NCBI GenBank assembly: GCA_965279115.1
Contig: OZ257137.1
Location: forward strand, 6,845,235 to 6,909,234
Length of the DNA stretch: 64,000 nt
Direction of reading: 5' to 3'
Origin: JAEUOS01 sp965279115
GTDB lineage: Bacteria > Pseudomonadota > Gammaproteobacteria > Burkholderiales > JAEUOS01
Below the pieces are notes generated by a model that was not told the DNA's origin, did no database searches, and saw nothing but the letters and a program-made list of their open reading frames with translations. A program made the position numbers and the translations under genes. Below, piece by piece: positions 35,800 through 43,923 of this stretch; within the stretch, counting starts at the first letter, position 1, and each line of letters begins with the position of its first letter.

Positions 35800-37355
35800 T
35801 CGAAGCCAGCCTGCCGCATGCCACCGCGCCCACCGGCGCGCCCGAGGTCGAGTTCATCGGCGCCACCAAGCGTTTTGGCACCCTGACCGCGCTGGACAAC
35901 GTCTCCATCAAGGTGGCGCCCGGCAGCGTGCACGCCCTGCTGGGCGAGAACGGCGCGGGCAAGAGCACACTGGTCAAATGCCTGGTGGGCTTCTACTCGG
36001 CCGACGCCGGGCAGATCACCTACGACGGCCGCGAGGTCGCGATCCGCAATCCGCATGATTCGGGCGCGCTCGGCATCGGCATGGTGTACCAGCATTTCAC
36101 CCTGGTGCCGTCGATGACGGTGGCCGAGAACCTGGTGCTCTCGCGCGGCGACCTGCCGTTTCGCATCGACTGGGCCGCCGAGAAGGCGCAACTGGCGGAT
36201 TTCATGGCCAAGATGCCGATCCGCGTGCCGCTGGACAAGCCGGTCAACACGCTTGCCGCCGGCGAGAAGCAGCGCCTGGAAATCCTCAAGCAGCTGTACC
36301 TGAAGCGCCGCCTCATCATCCTTGACGAACCCACCTCGGTGCTCACCATCGAGGAGGCCGACGAAGCCTTGGGCCTGATCCGCGACATGGCGCACAAGGG
36401 TGACATCACGGTCATCATCATCACCCACAAGTTCCGCGAGGTGATGGCCTTCGCCGACCGCGTGAGCGTATTGCGCCGCGGCGTGCTGGTGGGCGAGCGC
36501 GAGGTCAAGGACAGCACACCCGACGACCTGGCCGAACTGATGATAGGCACGCGCGAGATCAAGAGCGCGGCTGAAAAAACCGCGCTCGAAATCGGGCCGG
36601 TGCAGCTCGAAATGCGCGACGTCAGCGCCGCGGACGACAGTGGCCACGCCGCGGTACGAGGCGCATCGCTCACCGTGCGCGGCGGCGAGATCGTCGGCAT
36701 TGCCGGCGTTTCAGGCAACGGCCAACGCGAGCTGATCGAATGCCTGCTCGGCCAGCGCATCCCGTCGCAGGGCGAGATACAGGTCAAGGGCAAGACCTAT
36801 CGCGCCACCCGCGGCGAGATGCTGCGGAACAAGGTGTTCAGCCTGCCGGAAATGCCGCTGCGCAACGCCTGCGTGCCGGGCATGAGCGTGGCCGACAACA
36901 TGGCCCTGCGCAATTTCGATCGCGCACCGCTTTCCAGCGGCCCGTTCCTCAAGCGCGGCGCCTTGCGCGAGCAGGCCAAGCGCCTGATCGAGAATTTCAA
37001 GGTCAAGACGCCTTCGCCTGAAGCGCCGATCCAGGACCTGTCCGGCGGCAACGTGCAGCGCGCGGTGCTGGCGCGCGAGCTCTCCTCGGATGTCGACGTG
37101 CTCATCGCCGCCAATCCGGTGTTCGGGCTCGACTTCGCCGCCGTATCCGCCATCCACGGCCGCATCGTCGCGGCGCGCAATCGCGGTGCCGCGGTGCTGC
37201 TGGTGAGCGAGGACCTCGACGAACTGCTGGAACTGGCCGACCGCATCATGGTGATGTTCGAGGGCCGCCTGGTCTATGAGGCGTCGATCGCGGAGGCCGA
37301 CATCGGCGCCATCGGCCGCCACATGGCCGGCCACGATGAAGCCACCCACGCCTGA
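35796..37355 (+). CDS. BMP-type ABC transporter ATP-binding protein (second system)
   Basis: A 519-residue tandem-domain ATPase. Domain 1 has Walker A GENGAGKST, signature LAAGEKQRLEI and Walker B LIILDEPTSVL. Domain 2 has a degenerate Walker A (GVSGNGQRELIE) and signature LSGGNVQRAVLARELS with VLIAANPVFGLD, where Asn replaces the catalytic Glu. It starts at GTG 35796, overlapping the preceding stop as GTGA. It is separated from its two permeases by the amiF and biuH genes, so the enzymes are embedded in the transporter operon. Confidence 0.92.
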   Translation: MIEASLPHATAPTGAPEVEFIGATKRFGTLTALDNVSIKVAPGSVHALLGENGAGKSTLVKCLVGFYSADAGQITYDGREVAIRNPHDSGALGIGMVYQHFTLVPSMTVAENLVLSRGDLPFRIDWAAEKAQLADFMAKMPIRVPLDKPVNTLAAGEKQRLEILKQLYLKRRLIILDEPTSVLTIEEADEALGLIRDMAHKGDITVIIITHKFREVMAFADRVSVLRRGVLVGEREVKDSTPDDLAELMIGTREIKSAAEKTALEIGPVQLEMRDVSAADDSGHAAVRGASLTVRGGEIVGIAGVSGNGQRELIECLLGQRIPSQGEIQVKGKTYRATRGEMLRNKVFSLPEMPLRNACVPGMSVADNMALRNFDRAPLSSGPFLKRGALREQAKRLIENFKVKTPSPEAPIQDLSGGNVQRAVLARELSSDVDVLIAANPVFGLDFAAVSAIHGRIVAARNRGAAVLLVSEDLDELLELADRIMVMFEGRLVYEASIAEADIGAIGRHMAGHDEATHA

Positions 37356-37374
37356 CCCATAGCCGAGAAGCGCC

Positions 37375-38037
37375 ATGCCCAAGGTCGCAGCCCTCCCCTA
37401 CGATTTCGAGTTCGATCCCGCCACCACGGCGGTGATCATGATCGACATGCAGCGCGATTTCATCGAGCCCGGCGGCTTCGGCGCCACCCTCGGCAACGAC
37501 GTCTCGCTGCTGGCGGCGATCGTGCCCACCGCGGCGAAAGTGCTGGATGTCTGCCGCGCTGCCGGCATGACCATCATCCACACCAAGGAATGCCACCGCC
37601 CCGACCTGGCGGATTGCCCGCCCGCCAAGTTATCGCGCGGCAAGCCTTCCCTGCGCATCGGCGACCCCGGCGCCATGGGGCGCATCCTGATCGATGGCGA
37701 GCCGGGCTCCGATTTCGTGCCGGCCTTGAAACCGAAGGACGGTGACATCGTCATTTCCAAGCCCGGCAAGGGCGCCTTTTATGGCACCACGCTGGGCGAG
37801 ATCCTGCGCCTGCGCTCAATCACCCGCCTGATCTTCGGCGGCGTCACCACCGAGGTATGCGTGCAGACCACCATGCGCGAAGCCAACGACCGCGGCTACG
37901 AGTGCCTGTTGATCGAGGATGCGACCGAAAGCTATTTCCCGGAGTTCAAGATCGCCACCGTGGCCATGATCCACGCGCAGGGCGGGATTGTCGGCTGGAC
38001 TGCAACGTCAAAAGAACTGTTCGACGCGCTCCAATAG
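37375..38037 (+). CDS. Second isochorismatase-fold cysteine hydrolase (candidate ureide amidohydrolase)
   Basis: A 220-residue cysteine hydrolase, a paralogue of the preceding biuret-hydrolase-like enzyme. The triad is in AVIMIDMQRDFIEPGGFG, VISKPGKGAFYGT and GGVTTEVCVQTTMREAND, and HTKECHRPDLADCPPAKL with IGDPGAMGRILIDGEPGSDF parallels the BiuH substrate region. Known relatives include biuret, triuret, ureidoacrylate and N-carbamoylsarcosine hydrolases. Because triuret hydrolase (TrtA) makes biuret and co-occurs with BiuH in some betaproteobacteria, triuret is an attractive but unproven substrate. GAGAAG precedes the ATG. It is the last gene of the rightward operon. Confidence 0.86.
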   Translation: MPKVAALPYDFEFDPATTAVIMIDMQRDFIEPGGFGATLGNDVSLLAAIVPTAAKVLDVCRAAGMTIIHTKECHRPDLADCPPAKLSRGKPSLRIGDPGAMGRILIDGEPGSDFVPALKPKDGDIVISKPGKGAFYGTTLGEILRLRSITRLIFGGVTTEVCVQTTMREANDRGYECLLIEDATESYFPEFKIATVAMIHAQGGIVGWTATSKELFDALQ

Positions 38038-38353
38038 GGCGCGTTGGCACCCCGCGCCTGCACTGTTCGATCGCCAGGGCCCTCCCGGCGCCCACGTTGA
38101 ACAGCGGCACAAGCCGCTACATGCCGGCCGGATGCTCCCTCGGCAAAACCGCCGGCAGGCGGGATTTCCCGTCTGTTCGGGCGATCAGACCACGCATGGA
38201 TCCCATAGCATCGGCCTGTGTTGTGACTTTTCCCGTTTTCATCATATTTCCCATTTCATGTACAGCCTGAGAATCGCGCCCGGATCCGGTGTCAATGCGC
38301 CGAGTGGTGACGCGCCCGGCTTGCCTGCAAGGGCTGCGAAGGTCGGGACGGCG
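38038..38353. other. Gene-free stretch after the second importer operon
   Basis: About 316 nt with several GC-rich short inverted repeats (for example CGGGA..TCCCG near 38160-38172) but no convincing coding sequence or T-tailed terminator. It probably holds the end of the importer transcript and the promoter of the chemoreceptor gene. Confidence 0.5.
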
Positions 38354-38470
38354 ATGTCTTGGTTGCTGCTTGCGATGTGGGCCATCGGCTCGCTGGGGGC
38401 CCTGTGGTGGCTGGAGTGGCAGGAAAGTCCGTTGAACAGTCTTTGCAGCACCGCCATCAGCCCGGAGTGA
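38354..38470 (+). CDS. Possible 38-residue single-helix membrane protein
   Basis: A short ORF encoding MSWLLLAMWAIGSLGALWWL and a polar tail. It has one strong hydrophobic segment. A GGGA sequence lies before the ATG, and its stop codon sits inside the ribosome binding site of the chemoreceptor gene (CGGAGTGA), four bases before that ATG, which suggests coupling. An in-frame ATG at 38258 would extend it to 70 residues. No homologue is recognised; it could be spurious. Confidence 0.3.
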   Translation: MSWLLLAMWAIGSLGALWWLEWQESPLNSLCSTAISPE

Positions 38471-38474
38471 ACCC

Positions 38475-39974
38475 ATGACAGACAAATCCAACGCGCTCGA
38501 CGCTTTCCGACTCAAGGCCGATCGTATCCTGGGGGGCACCTTGCTCCTGCTTCTGGCGATCAGCACCGCGATCGGCGCCGTGCACGGCCAATGGACCACC
38601 GCGCTCCTGATCGGTGTGCCGGCCGCCGTGGTGCCGCTTGCGCTGTTGCGTCTCGCCCCGGGGGCATTGGTGGGACGCGTGGCAGTCGCCGTTTCATTCA
38701 TGCTTTTCCCCGCGCTGATGATCCACCTGGCGCGTGGCATGCTGGAAATGCACTTCGGTGTGTTCGTCATGCTGGCTTTTCTCGTGGTGTATTGCGACTG
38801 GCGCCTGATTGTCCTGGCCGCCGGCGTGATCGCCGTCCACCACCTTGGATTCAATTTCCTGCAGTCCGTCAATGCCGGCGTGTATGTGCTGCCCCAGTCC
38901 GCTTCGCTGGGCATCATCATGATCCACGCCGCCTTCGTGGTGTTCGAATCGGCGGTCCTGGTCTACCTCGCCATGATGTTGCGCGCGATGGTGCATGGTT
39001 CAGCGCTGGTCGCCGAGATCGCGACCCGCATCGGCGACGGCGACTTGACCGGCACGGCGCGCCTGCCGGCCGGCCAGGATGAAATGTTCGCCTCGGTCAC
39101 AAGCATGCAGGAACGCCTGCGCGACATGGTGGGCGAGATCCGCGCCAACGCCGAGGCGGTCACCGTCTCGATGGGCGGCTTGACCGACAACAGCAGGAAA
39201 CTTGTGGAGAGCACCGGGACGCAGAATGAATCGACCGTAGCCATCGCCGCCGCGGTCGAGGAACTCACCGTCTCGGTCGGTCACCTCAGCGACAACGCCC
39301 GCGACGCCAAGGCGCTGGTGGGCGAATCGGCCCGTTCCGCCGTCCTCGGCAGCAGCGTGGTGCGCAAGTCGGTTGACGACATGCGCGCTATCGAATCCGC
39401 GATCGCCGAGTCGCGCGCCGAGATCGAACGCCTGGGCGAACGTTCGCAAGCGGCATCGCGGGTGGTGCAGATCATCAACGAGATCGCCTCGCAAACCAAC
39501 CTGCTCGCACTCAATGCCGCCATCGAGGCGGCGCGTGCCGGCGAAGCCGGCCGCGGATTCGCCGTGGTGTCGGACGAGGTGCGCAAGCTCGCCGAGCGCA
39601 CGCAAACCTCGACCAGCGAGATCCAGCAGATGATGAACGGAATGGAAGAGAGCAAGAACGCCCTTGCAAGCCGCCTGGAAGTGGCCGAGGTGCGCGTCGC
39701 CAGCGGCGTGACCAACGCCAATGAGGCCGACACCACCATCGGTCGCATCGTCGCCGACGCCGAACGGGTGGGCGCGGTGGTGGCTGAAATCTCCGGGGCG
39801 CTTGAGGAACAGAGCATTGCCGCCACCGACATCGCCCGCCACGTCGAACAGATCACCGGCATGACCGAAGGCTCCGCCGCCATCGGCAACGCGGTGGCCC
39901 GCGAGGTCGAGGACCTGCGCAATGTGGCAGGCGCGTTGACCTCGATGGTTGCGCGCTTTCGCACCCAAGCCTGA
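38475..39974 (+). CDS. Methyl-accepting chemotaxis protein with polytopic membrane sensor
   Basis: A 499-residue chemoreceptor. Residues about 15-175 contain roughly six membrane helices in place of the usual periplasmic sensor flanked by two helices, so the ligand is likely sensed in or near the membrane. A linker (EIATRIGDGDLTGTARLPAG) resembles a HAMP segment. The signalling domain (about 250-495) includes the highly conserved tip EIASQTNLLALNAAIEAARA and GRGFAVVSDEVRKLAERTQ. It lacks a C-terminal pentapeptide for CheR. It follows the ureide importer operon and could guide movement to its substrates, but this is only positional inference. Confidence 0.9.
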   Translation: MTDKSNALDAFRLKADRILGGTLLLLLAISTAIGAVHGQWTTALLIGVPAAVVPLALLRLAPGALVGRVAVAVSFMLFPALMIHLARGMLEMHFGVFVMLAFLVVYCDWRLIVLAAGVIAVHHLGFNFLQSVNAGVYVLPQSASLGIIMIHAAFVVFESAVLVYLAMMLRAMVHGSALVAEIATRIGDGDLTGTARLPAGQDEMFASVTSMQERLRDMVGEIRANAEAVTVSMGGLTDNSRKLVESTGTQNESTVAIAAAVEELTVSVGHLSDNARDAKALVGESARSAVLGSSVVRKSVDDMRAIESAIAESRAEIERLGERSQAASRVVQIINEIASQTNLLALNAAIEAARAGEAGRGFAVVSDEVRKLAERTQTSTSEIQQMMNGMEESKNALASRLEVAEVRVASGVTNANEADTTIGRIVADAERVGAVVAEISGALEEQSIAATDIARHVEQITGMTEGSAAIGNAVAREVEDLRNVAGALTSMVARFRTQA

Positions 39975-39981
39975 CGCAAGC

Positions 39982-40001
39982 GCGCGCCCGGGAGGGCGCG
40001 C
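39982..40001. repeat. Perfect inverted repeat after the chemoreceptor gene
   Basis: GCGCGCCC (39982-39989), loop GGGA, GGGCGCGC (39994-40001): an 8-bp stem eight bases after the stop. No T tract follows, so termination strength is uncertain. Confidence 0.5.
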
Positions 40002-40133
40002 AACGGCGGCGATATACTGCGCCGCAGCCCCGCCGGCACCGACAGTGGCGCCTGTTGCGGTACGGTCGGCAGGGCGCCGTCCCGGCGCCCGTAACGCAGC
40101 GCCGGTCTGAAAACCCTGATTGAGGAAGATTCG

Positions 40134-40172
40134 ATGATGCCCGGCCGTGATCGCCCGCAGGCCATGCCATGA
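40134..40172 (+). CDS. 12-residue leader ORF overlapping the queC start
   Basis: ATGATG with GAGGAAG 5-6 nt upstream opens a 12-codon frame (MMPGRDRPQAMP) whose TGA overlaps the queC ATG as ATGA (40169-40172). queC has no comparably good ribosome binding site of its own and no upstream in-frame start, so ribosomes finishing this leader may reinitiate on queC. Upstream, 40020-40130 contains nested GC-rich inverted repeats (for example CCGAC...GTCGG and GGCGCC...GGCGCC). It does not match a preQ1 riboswitch as far as I can see. Confidence 0.4.
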   Translation: MMPGRDRPQAMP

Positions 40173-40888
40173 GCGCGCAATTCGACGCGGGCGGCGCCCT
40201 GGTCCTGTTCTCCGGCGGCCAGGACTCCACCACCTGCCTGGCCTGGGCACTGGAAAAATTCGGTCGCGTTGAAACCATCGGCTTCGACTATGGCCAGCGG
40301 CACGCCGTCGAACTCGCTTGCCGCAAGCCGGTTCTCGACCGTCTGCGCCGCGACTTTCCGTCCTGGGCGCACAAGCTGGGCGAGGACCACCTGATCGACC
40401 TGGGGCTGATCGGCACGATCAGCGCGACCGCCCTCACCAGCGAAATCGCCATCGAGATGAACGCCGGTGGCCTGCCCAACACCTTTGTGCCCGGCCGCAA
40501 CCTGCTGTTCATGACCGTGGCCGCCACGCTGGCCTATCGCCGCGGGCTTGCCGTGCTGGTGGGCGGCATGTGCGAAACCGATTTCTCCGGCTATCCGGAT
40601 TGCCGCGACGACACCATGAAGGCGCTGCAGGTGGCGCTCAACCTCGGCATGGACCGGCGCTTCCGGCTCGAAACGCCGCTGATGTGGCTGGACAAGGCCG
40701 CCACCTGGGCCCTCGCCGAATCGCTCGGCGGCACGGCCCTGGTCGACATCGTTCTCAGGGATACCCACACCTGCTACCTGGGCAGGCGCGACACCCTGCA
40801 CGCATGGGGCTACGGTTGCGGCGAATGCCCCGCCTGCGTGCTGCGCAAGAACGGCTTCGGGAACTGGCGGGGTGGTGACGCCCGGTAG
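40169..40888 (+). CDS. queC: 7-cyano-7-deazaguanine synthase
   Basis: A 239-residue QueC, which converts 7-carboxy-7-deazaguanine to preQ0 with ATP and ammonia in queuosine synthesis. The PP-loop ATPase motif is VLFSGGQDSTTCLAWAL near the N terminus, with FDYGQRHAVEL following; zinc is bound by the C-terminal cysteine cluster YGCGECPACVLRKNGF together with the Cys of THTCYLG. FVPGRNLLFMTVAATLAY is a family hallmark. No other queuosine genes are adjacent. Confidence 0.96.
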   Translation: MSAQFDAGGALVLFSGGQDSTTCLAWALEKFGRVETIGFDYGQRHAVELACRKPVLDRLRRDFPSWAHKLGEDHLIDLGLIGTISATALTSEIAIEMNAGGLPNTFVPGRNLLFMTVAATLAYRRGLAVLVGGMCETDFSGYPDCRDDTMKALQVALNLGMDRRFRLETPLMWLDKAATWALAESLGGTALVDIVLRDTHTCYLGRRDTLHAWGYGCGECPACVLRKNGFGNWRGGDAR

Positions 40889-40903
40889 GCGGCGCAAGCA
40901 CGC

Positions 40904-41689
40904 CTAGGCATCGACTGCGATTACGGCCTCGAGGCGCGGCAAGTCGAGATTGCAGACCTGCTTTTGCCGCACTTCCATCATGCCTCTGCGCTGAAAGGCG
41001 GAAAACAGCCGGCTCACCGTTTCAAGCGTGAGTCCGATATAGCTGCCGATCTCGGCACGCGTCATGCGCAAGGTGAAACTCGATCCCGAGTAGCCACGCC
41101 CCAGGAAACGCCGCGACATGTCCAGCAGAAAGGACGCGAGGCGCTGTTCGCCGCTCATGGAAGCGAGCATCAGGTGCATGCGCTGCGAGCGTGTGATCTC
41201 TCCGGCCATGGCCACATGAATGCGCTGCCGCAAGGCGGGAATGTGCAGGGCCGCGGCCTCGATGGAGGCGGCCGGCATGGCGCATACCTGGCTGTCCTCG
41301 AGCGCGATCGCACTGCAGGCGCAAGCCCCGTTGAAATACCCTTCCAGTCCGAGAAGATCGCCTCCCATGTGGAAGCCGGTCACCTGCTCGCGCCCGGCGG
41401 CGTCGTTGACGCTGGTCTTGAAGATTCCGCTGCGCACGGCGTAAATCGCATTGAACCGGTCATTGGTGCAAAAAAGGCGTTCGCCGCGGAGTACGCGTCG
41501 GCGCAGGTATACGACGGGTTCAAAGCGTGCCATTGCCTCGTCGGAAATCCCCGCGGGCATGCAGGTATGACGGGTATGGCAGGCCGAGCAGACGCCTTGC
41601 GGCGTGCCGGCCACCAACGCCGATCGGGCTTGCGGCGGCGAACTCACGCCATGCCGGCGCGCGGGAGCGATGTGGACGAGTTCCAGCAT
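40904..41689 (-). CDS. fnr: Fnr-type oxygen-sensing transcription regulator
   Basis: A 261-residue Crp/Fnr regulator. Four cysteines match the 4Fe-4S ligands of E. coli FNR: Cys34, Cys37 and Cys43 (spacing CxxC-x5-C in VCSACHTRHTCMP) and Cys136 in SQVCAMP. The cNMP-like beta-roll lies at about 55-150. The HTH reads MTRAEIGSYIGLTLETVSRL, with the ETVSR recognition segment of FNR, so TTGAT half-sites are expected. I used the ATG at 41689; an upstream TTG at 41740 would add 17 residues. It probably controls anaerobic metabolism. Confidence 0.93.
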   Translation of the reverse strand: MLELVHIAPARRHGVSSPPQARSALVAGTPQGVCSACHTRHTCMPAGISDEAMARFEPVVYLRRRVLRGERLFCTNDRFNAIYAVRSGIFKTSVNDAAGREQVTGFHMGGDLLGLEGYFNGACACSAIALEDSQVCAMPAASIEAAALHIPALRQRIHVAMAGEITRSQRMHLMLASMSGEQRLASFLLDMSRRFLGRGYSGSSFTLRMTRAEIGSYIGLTLETVSRLFSAFQRRGMMEVRQKQVCNLDLPRLEAVIAVDA

Positions 41690-41755
41690 CACGCATCTTC
41701 GCGGCCACCGGTCATCCGATCCGTGCGCTGGCGCACACAAGGGGCGTGCCGGACC

Positions 41756-42037
41756 TCAAACGATCCGGCTTTTCGCGCCAGCGGGAGGCGCCGTCGCCCG
41801 TTCCAGGCGCTCAAGCCACATCATCGCGTGTTCGCGGGAGTCGCCACACATTTCAGGTCCGGGCGCAAGGCCGAGACAGAAGGCGGGCCGCTCCGGCTGG
41901 CCGAAGATGCGGCAGGCGTTGTCTTCTCTCAACTGAACACAGCGCGTGCCGGCCGGCTTCCCGGCGGGCATGCCGGGAATCGGGCTGGTGATCGAGGGCG
42001 CGATGCAGCAGGCGCCGCAGCCCGGACGACACTCCAT
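41756..42037 (-). CDS. YkgJ family cysteine cluster protein
   Basis: A 93-residue protein with the CxxxCxxCC-type metal-binding cluster CRPGCGACCIAPSI at the N terminus and further conserved cysteines in RCVQLREDNACRIFG and PAFCLGLAPGPEMCG. This matches the YkgJ (UPF0153) family, of unknown function and thought to bind zinc or an iron-sulfur cluster. It lies between fnr and the ABC binding-protein gene on the same strand, with 34-nt and 66-nt gaps. Confidence 0.88.
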   Translation of the reverse strand: MECRPGCGACCIAPSITSPIPGMPAGKPAGTRCVQLREDNACRIFGQPERPAFCLGLAPGPEMCGDSREHAMMWLERLERATAPPAGAKSRIV

Positions 42038-42071
42038 GATGCGCGTCGCGCCCAGCCGGCCTTTGTATTAC

Positions 42072-43097
42072 CTACTTGCCCGCCAGCTTCTTCTTCAGGT
42101 CGATGCCGACACCGGTATTGACGAACTTCGTCGTGTAGGACCTGGCGATGTCGATCTCGCCGGCCTTGAAGAGGCCTGCCTTGACCATCTTGTCGTGGAA
42201 GTCCTTAACATTCGCGTCGCTGATCGCGCCAATCCCCTTGGTCAGCGCATCGCCCGACTCGACAATCCCGTATTCCTTCATCTTGCGGATGGAAAAGTCG
42301 ATCAGGTCGTCGGTCATCTCGGCGTTGGCCTTCTTGATCAGCGCGTTGGCCGCCTTGTTGTCGCCGTGCAGGTATTTGACCCAGCCCAGCGCCGAGGCGT
42401 CGACGAAGCACTGCACCACCCTGGGCTTTTTCTCCACCAGGTCCACACGCGTTTCAACCGTATTGGAGTAGGTGCTCCAGCCGCTGTCAGCCAGCAGGAA
42501 GAACTTCACCGGCGTCTTCGTCTCCTTCTCGTAGGAATAGGTTTCGGAGGTCAGCAAGCCTTGTTGCGCCGACTTCTTGTTGGCCAGGAACGGCGCCAGC
42601 GAGAAGTTGTAGGGCTTGACCTGCTCCTCGCGGAAGCCGTGCTGCGAGCGCATCCACTGGTAGAAGCTCGACAACGAGTAGGACGCGATGAAGAGCACCG
42701 GCGCCTTTTTCAGGTCTTCGAACTTGTCATAGCCCTGGCCCGGGTGCGCCAGCATGCCCTGCGGGTCCTTCTGGAAATGCGCCGCCACCACCACGGTGGG
42801 AATCTTCTGCTTGACCATGTCGAAGGCCTGCAGCATGTTGCCGCCCATCAGGAAATCGATCTTGCCCACCGGCAGGAGCGGCCGGTTGTTGACCGACGGC
42901 CCGCCCTGGCGGATCTCGACCTCGAGCCCGCAGTTGCGGTAGCTGCCGTCGGCCAGCGCCTGGTAGTAGCCGCCGTGCTCAGCCTGTGCTTTCCAGTTGG
43001 TCGAGAACACCACCTTCTCTGGCGACTGCGCCGCCGCGGGCATGGCGCACAGGGCAGAAACCACGACGCCTGCGAGGGTACAAGACTTCAATGACAT
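42072..43097 (-). CDS. NMT1/THI5-like ABC transporter substrate-binding protein
   Basis: A 341-residue periplasmic binding protein with a signal peptide (about 1-23, ending AMPAAAQ). The mature start VVFSTNWKAQAEHGGYYQAL and the segments GLEVEIRQGGPSVNN and KIDFLMGGNMLQAFDMV match the NMT1/THI5 group, which includes pyrimidine, sulfonate, nitrate and riboflavin importers. It forms a complete importer with the upstream permease and ATPase. The ligand is undetermined; the nearby acyl-CoA carboxylase may be a clue. Confidence 0.9.
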   Translation of the reverse strand: MSLKSCTLAGVVVSALCAMPAAAQSPEKVVFSTNWKAQAEHGGYYQALADGSYRNCGLEVEIRQGGPSVNNRPLLPVGKIDFLMGGNMLQAFDMVKQKIPTVVVAAHFQKDPQGMLAHPGQGYDKFEDLKKAPVLFIASYSLSSFYQWMRSQHGFREEQVKPYNFSLAPFLANKKSAQQGLLTSETYSYEKETKTPVKFFLLADSGWSTYSNTVETRVDLVEKKPRVVQCFVDASALGWVKYLHGDNKAANALIKKANAEMTDDLIDFSIRKMKEYGIVESGDALTKGIGAISDANVKDFHDKMVKAGLFKAGEIDIARSYTTKFVNTGVGIDLKKKLAGK

Positions 43098-43128
43098 GGC
43101 CGGCTCCGGCGCAAAAGGAGCCGCGATT

Positions 43129-43923
43129 CTAGCCGCCTTCGCGCAGCTCGCTTTCGTGCCACTTGCCGAGAAGCAGCCTGGCCAGCAGGTTGAACGCCAC
43201 GAAGATCAGGATGCCGGTCAGGGACATCAGCACCAGCGCGGCGAACATGCGCGGCACGTTGAGCCGGAACGAGGCTTCGAGAATGCGGTAGGCCAGCCCA
43301 GACTCCTGCCCCGAGGTGCCGGCCGCGAATTCGGCCACCACCGCGCCGATCAGGCTCAAGCCCCCGGCGATCTTGAGCCCGGCCAGGAAGTAAGGCAGGG
43401 CGGAGGGCGCCAGCAGCAGGCGCAGGCGCTGCCAGCGGGTCGCGCCGTAGAGGGTGAAGAGTTCCTGCAGGTTGCGGTCCGCGCTGCGCAGGCCGGTGAC
43501 GGTGTTGGACAGGATGGGAAAAAACGCCACGATCCACGCACATACGAGCAGGGCCGAAAGGGTATTGGGCGCATAGATCAGCACCAGCGGCGCGATGGCG
43601 ACGATCGGCGTCACCTGCAGCACCACCGCGAACGGGAACAGGGACCGCTCGACCCAGCGGCTCAGCGTGAACAGGAAGGCCAGCCCCACCCCGCCAATGA
43701 TGGAAACAAGCAAGGCAAGGAAGGTCACCTTGAGCGTCACCAGCAAGGCCGGCCACAGGATGGCCCAGTCATTTGCCATCGCCTGCGCCACCACGCTGGG
43801 GGCAGGCAGGATGTAGGCCGGCACCTCCTGGACGCGCACCACCACTTCCCACCCCACGATCGCCGTCAGCGCGATCACCAGCGGCACCACGGCGTCGAGC
43901 CAGCGGCTGTCCTTGTCACCCAT
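43129..43923 (-). CDS. ABC transporter permease (SsuC/TauC-like)
   Basis: A 264-residue inner-membrane permease with about six helices and the EAA-type loop (TVTGLRSADRNLQELFTLYGATRWQRLR) followed by LPYFLAGLKIAGGLSLIGAV. I chose ATG 43923 (MGDKDSRWLDAVV) because GGAG lies 6 nt before it; an upstream ATG at 43977 is possible. It overlaps the ATPase gene end by 8 nt. Confidence 0.9.
   Translation of the reverse strand: MGDKDSRWLDAVVPLVIALTAIVGWEVVVRVQEVPAYILPAPSVVAQAMANDWAILWPALLVTLKVTFLALLVSIIGGVGLAFLFTLSRWVERSLFPFAVVLQVTPIVAIAPLVLIYAPNTLSALLVCAWIVAFFPILSNTVTGLRSADRNLQELFTLYGATRWQRLRLLLAPSALPYFLAGLKIAGGLSLIGAVVAEFAAGTSGQESGLAYRILEASFRLNVPRMFAALVLMSLTGILIFVAFNLLARLLLGKWHESELREGG

Noticed and set aside
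40020..40168. preQ1 riboswitch upstream of queC
   Set aside because: The GC-rich hairpins lack the short pseudoknot-forming A-rich tail and conserved loop of known preQ1 classes as I can recognise them.
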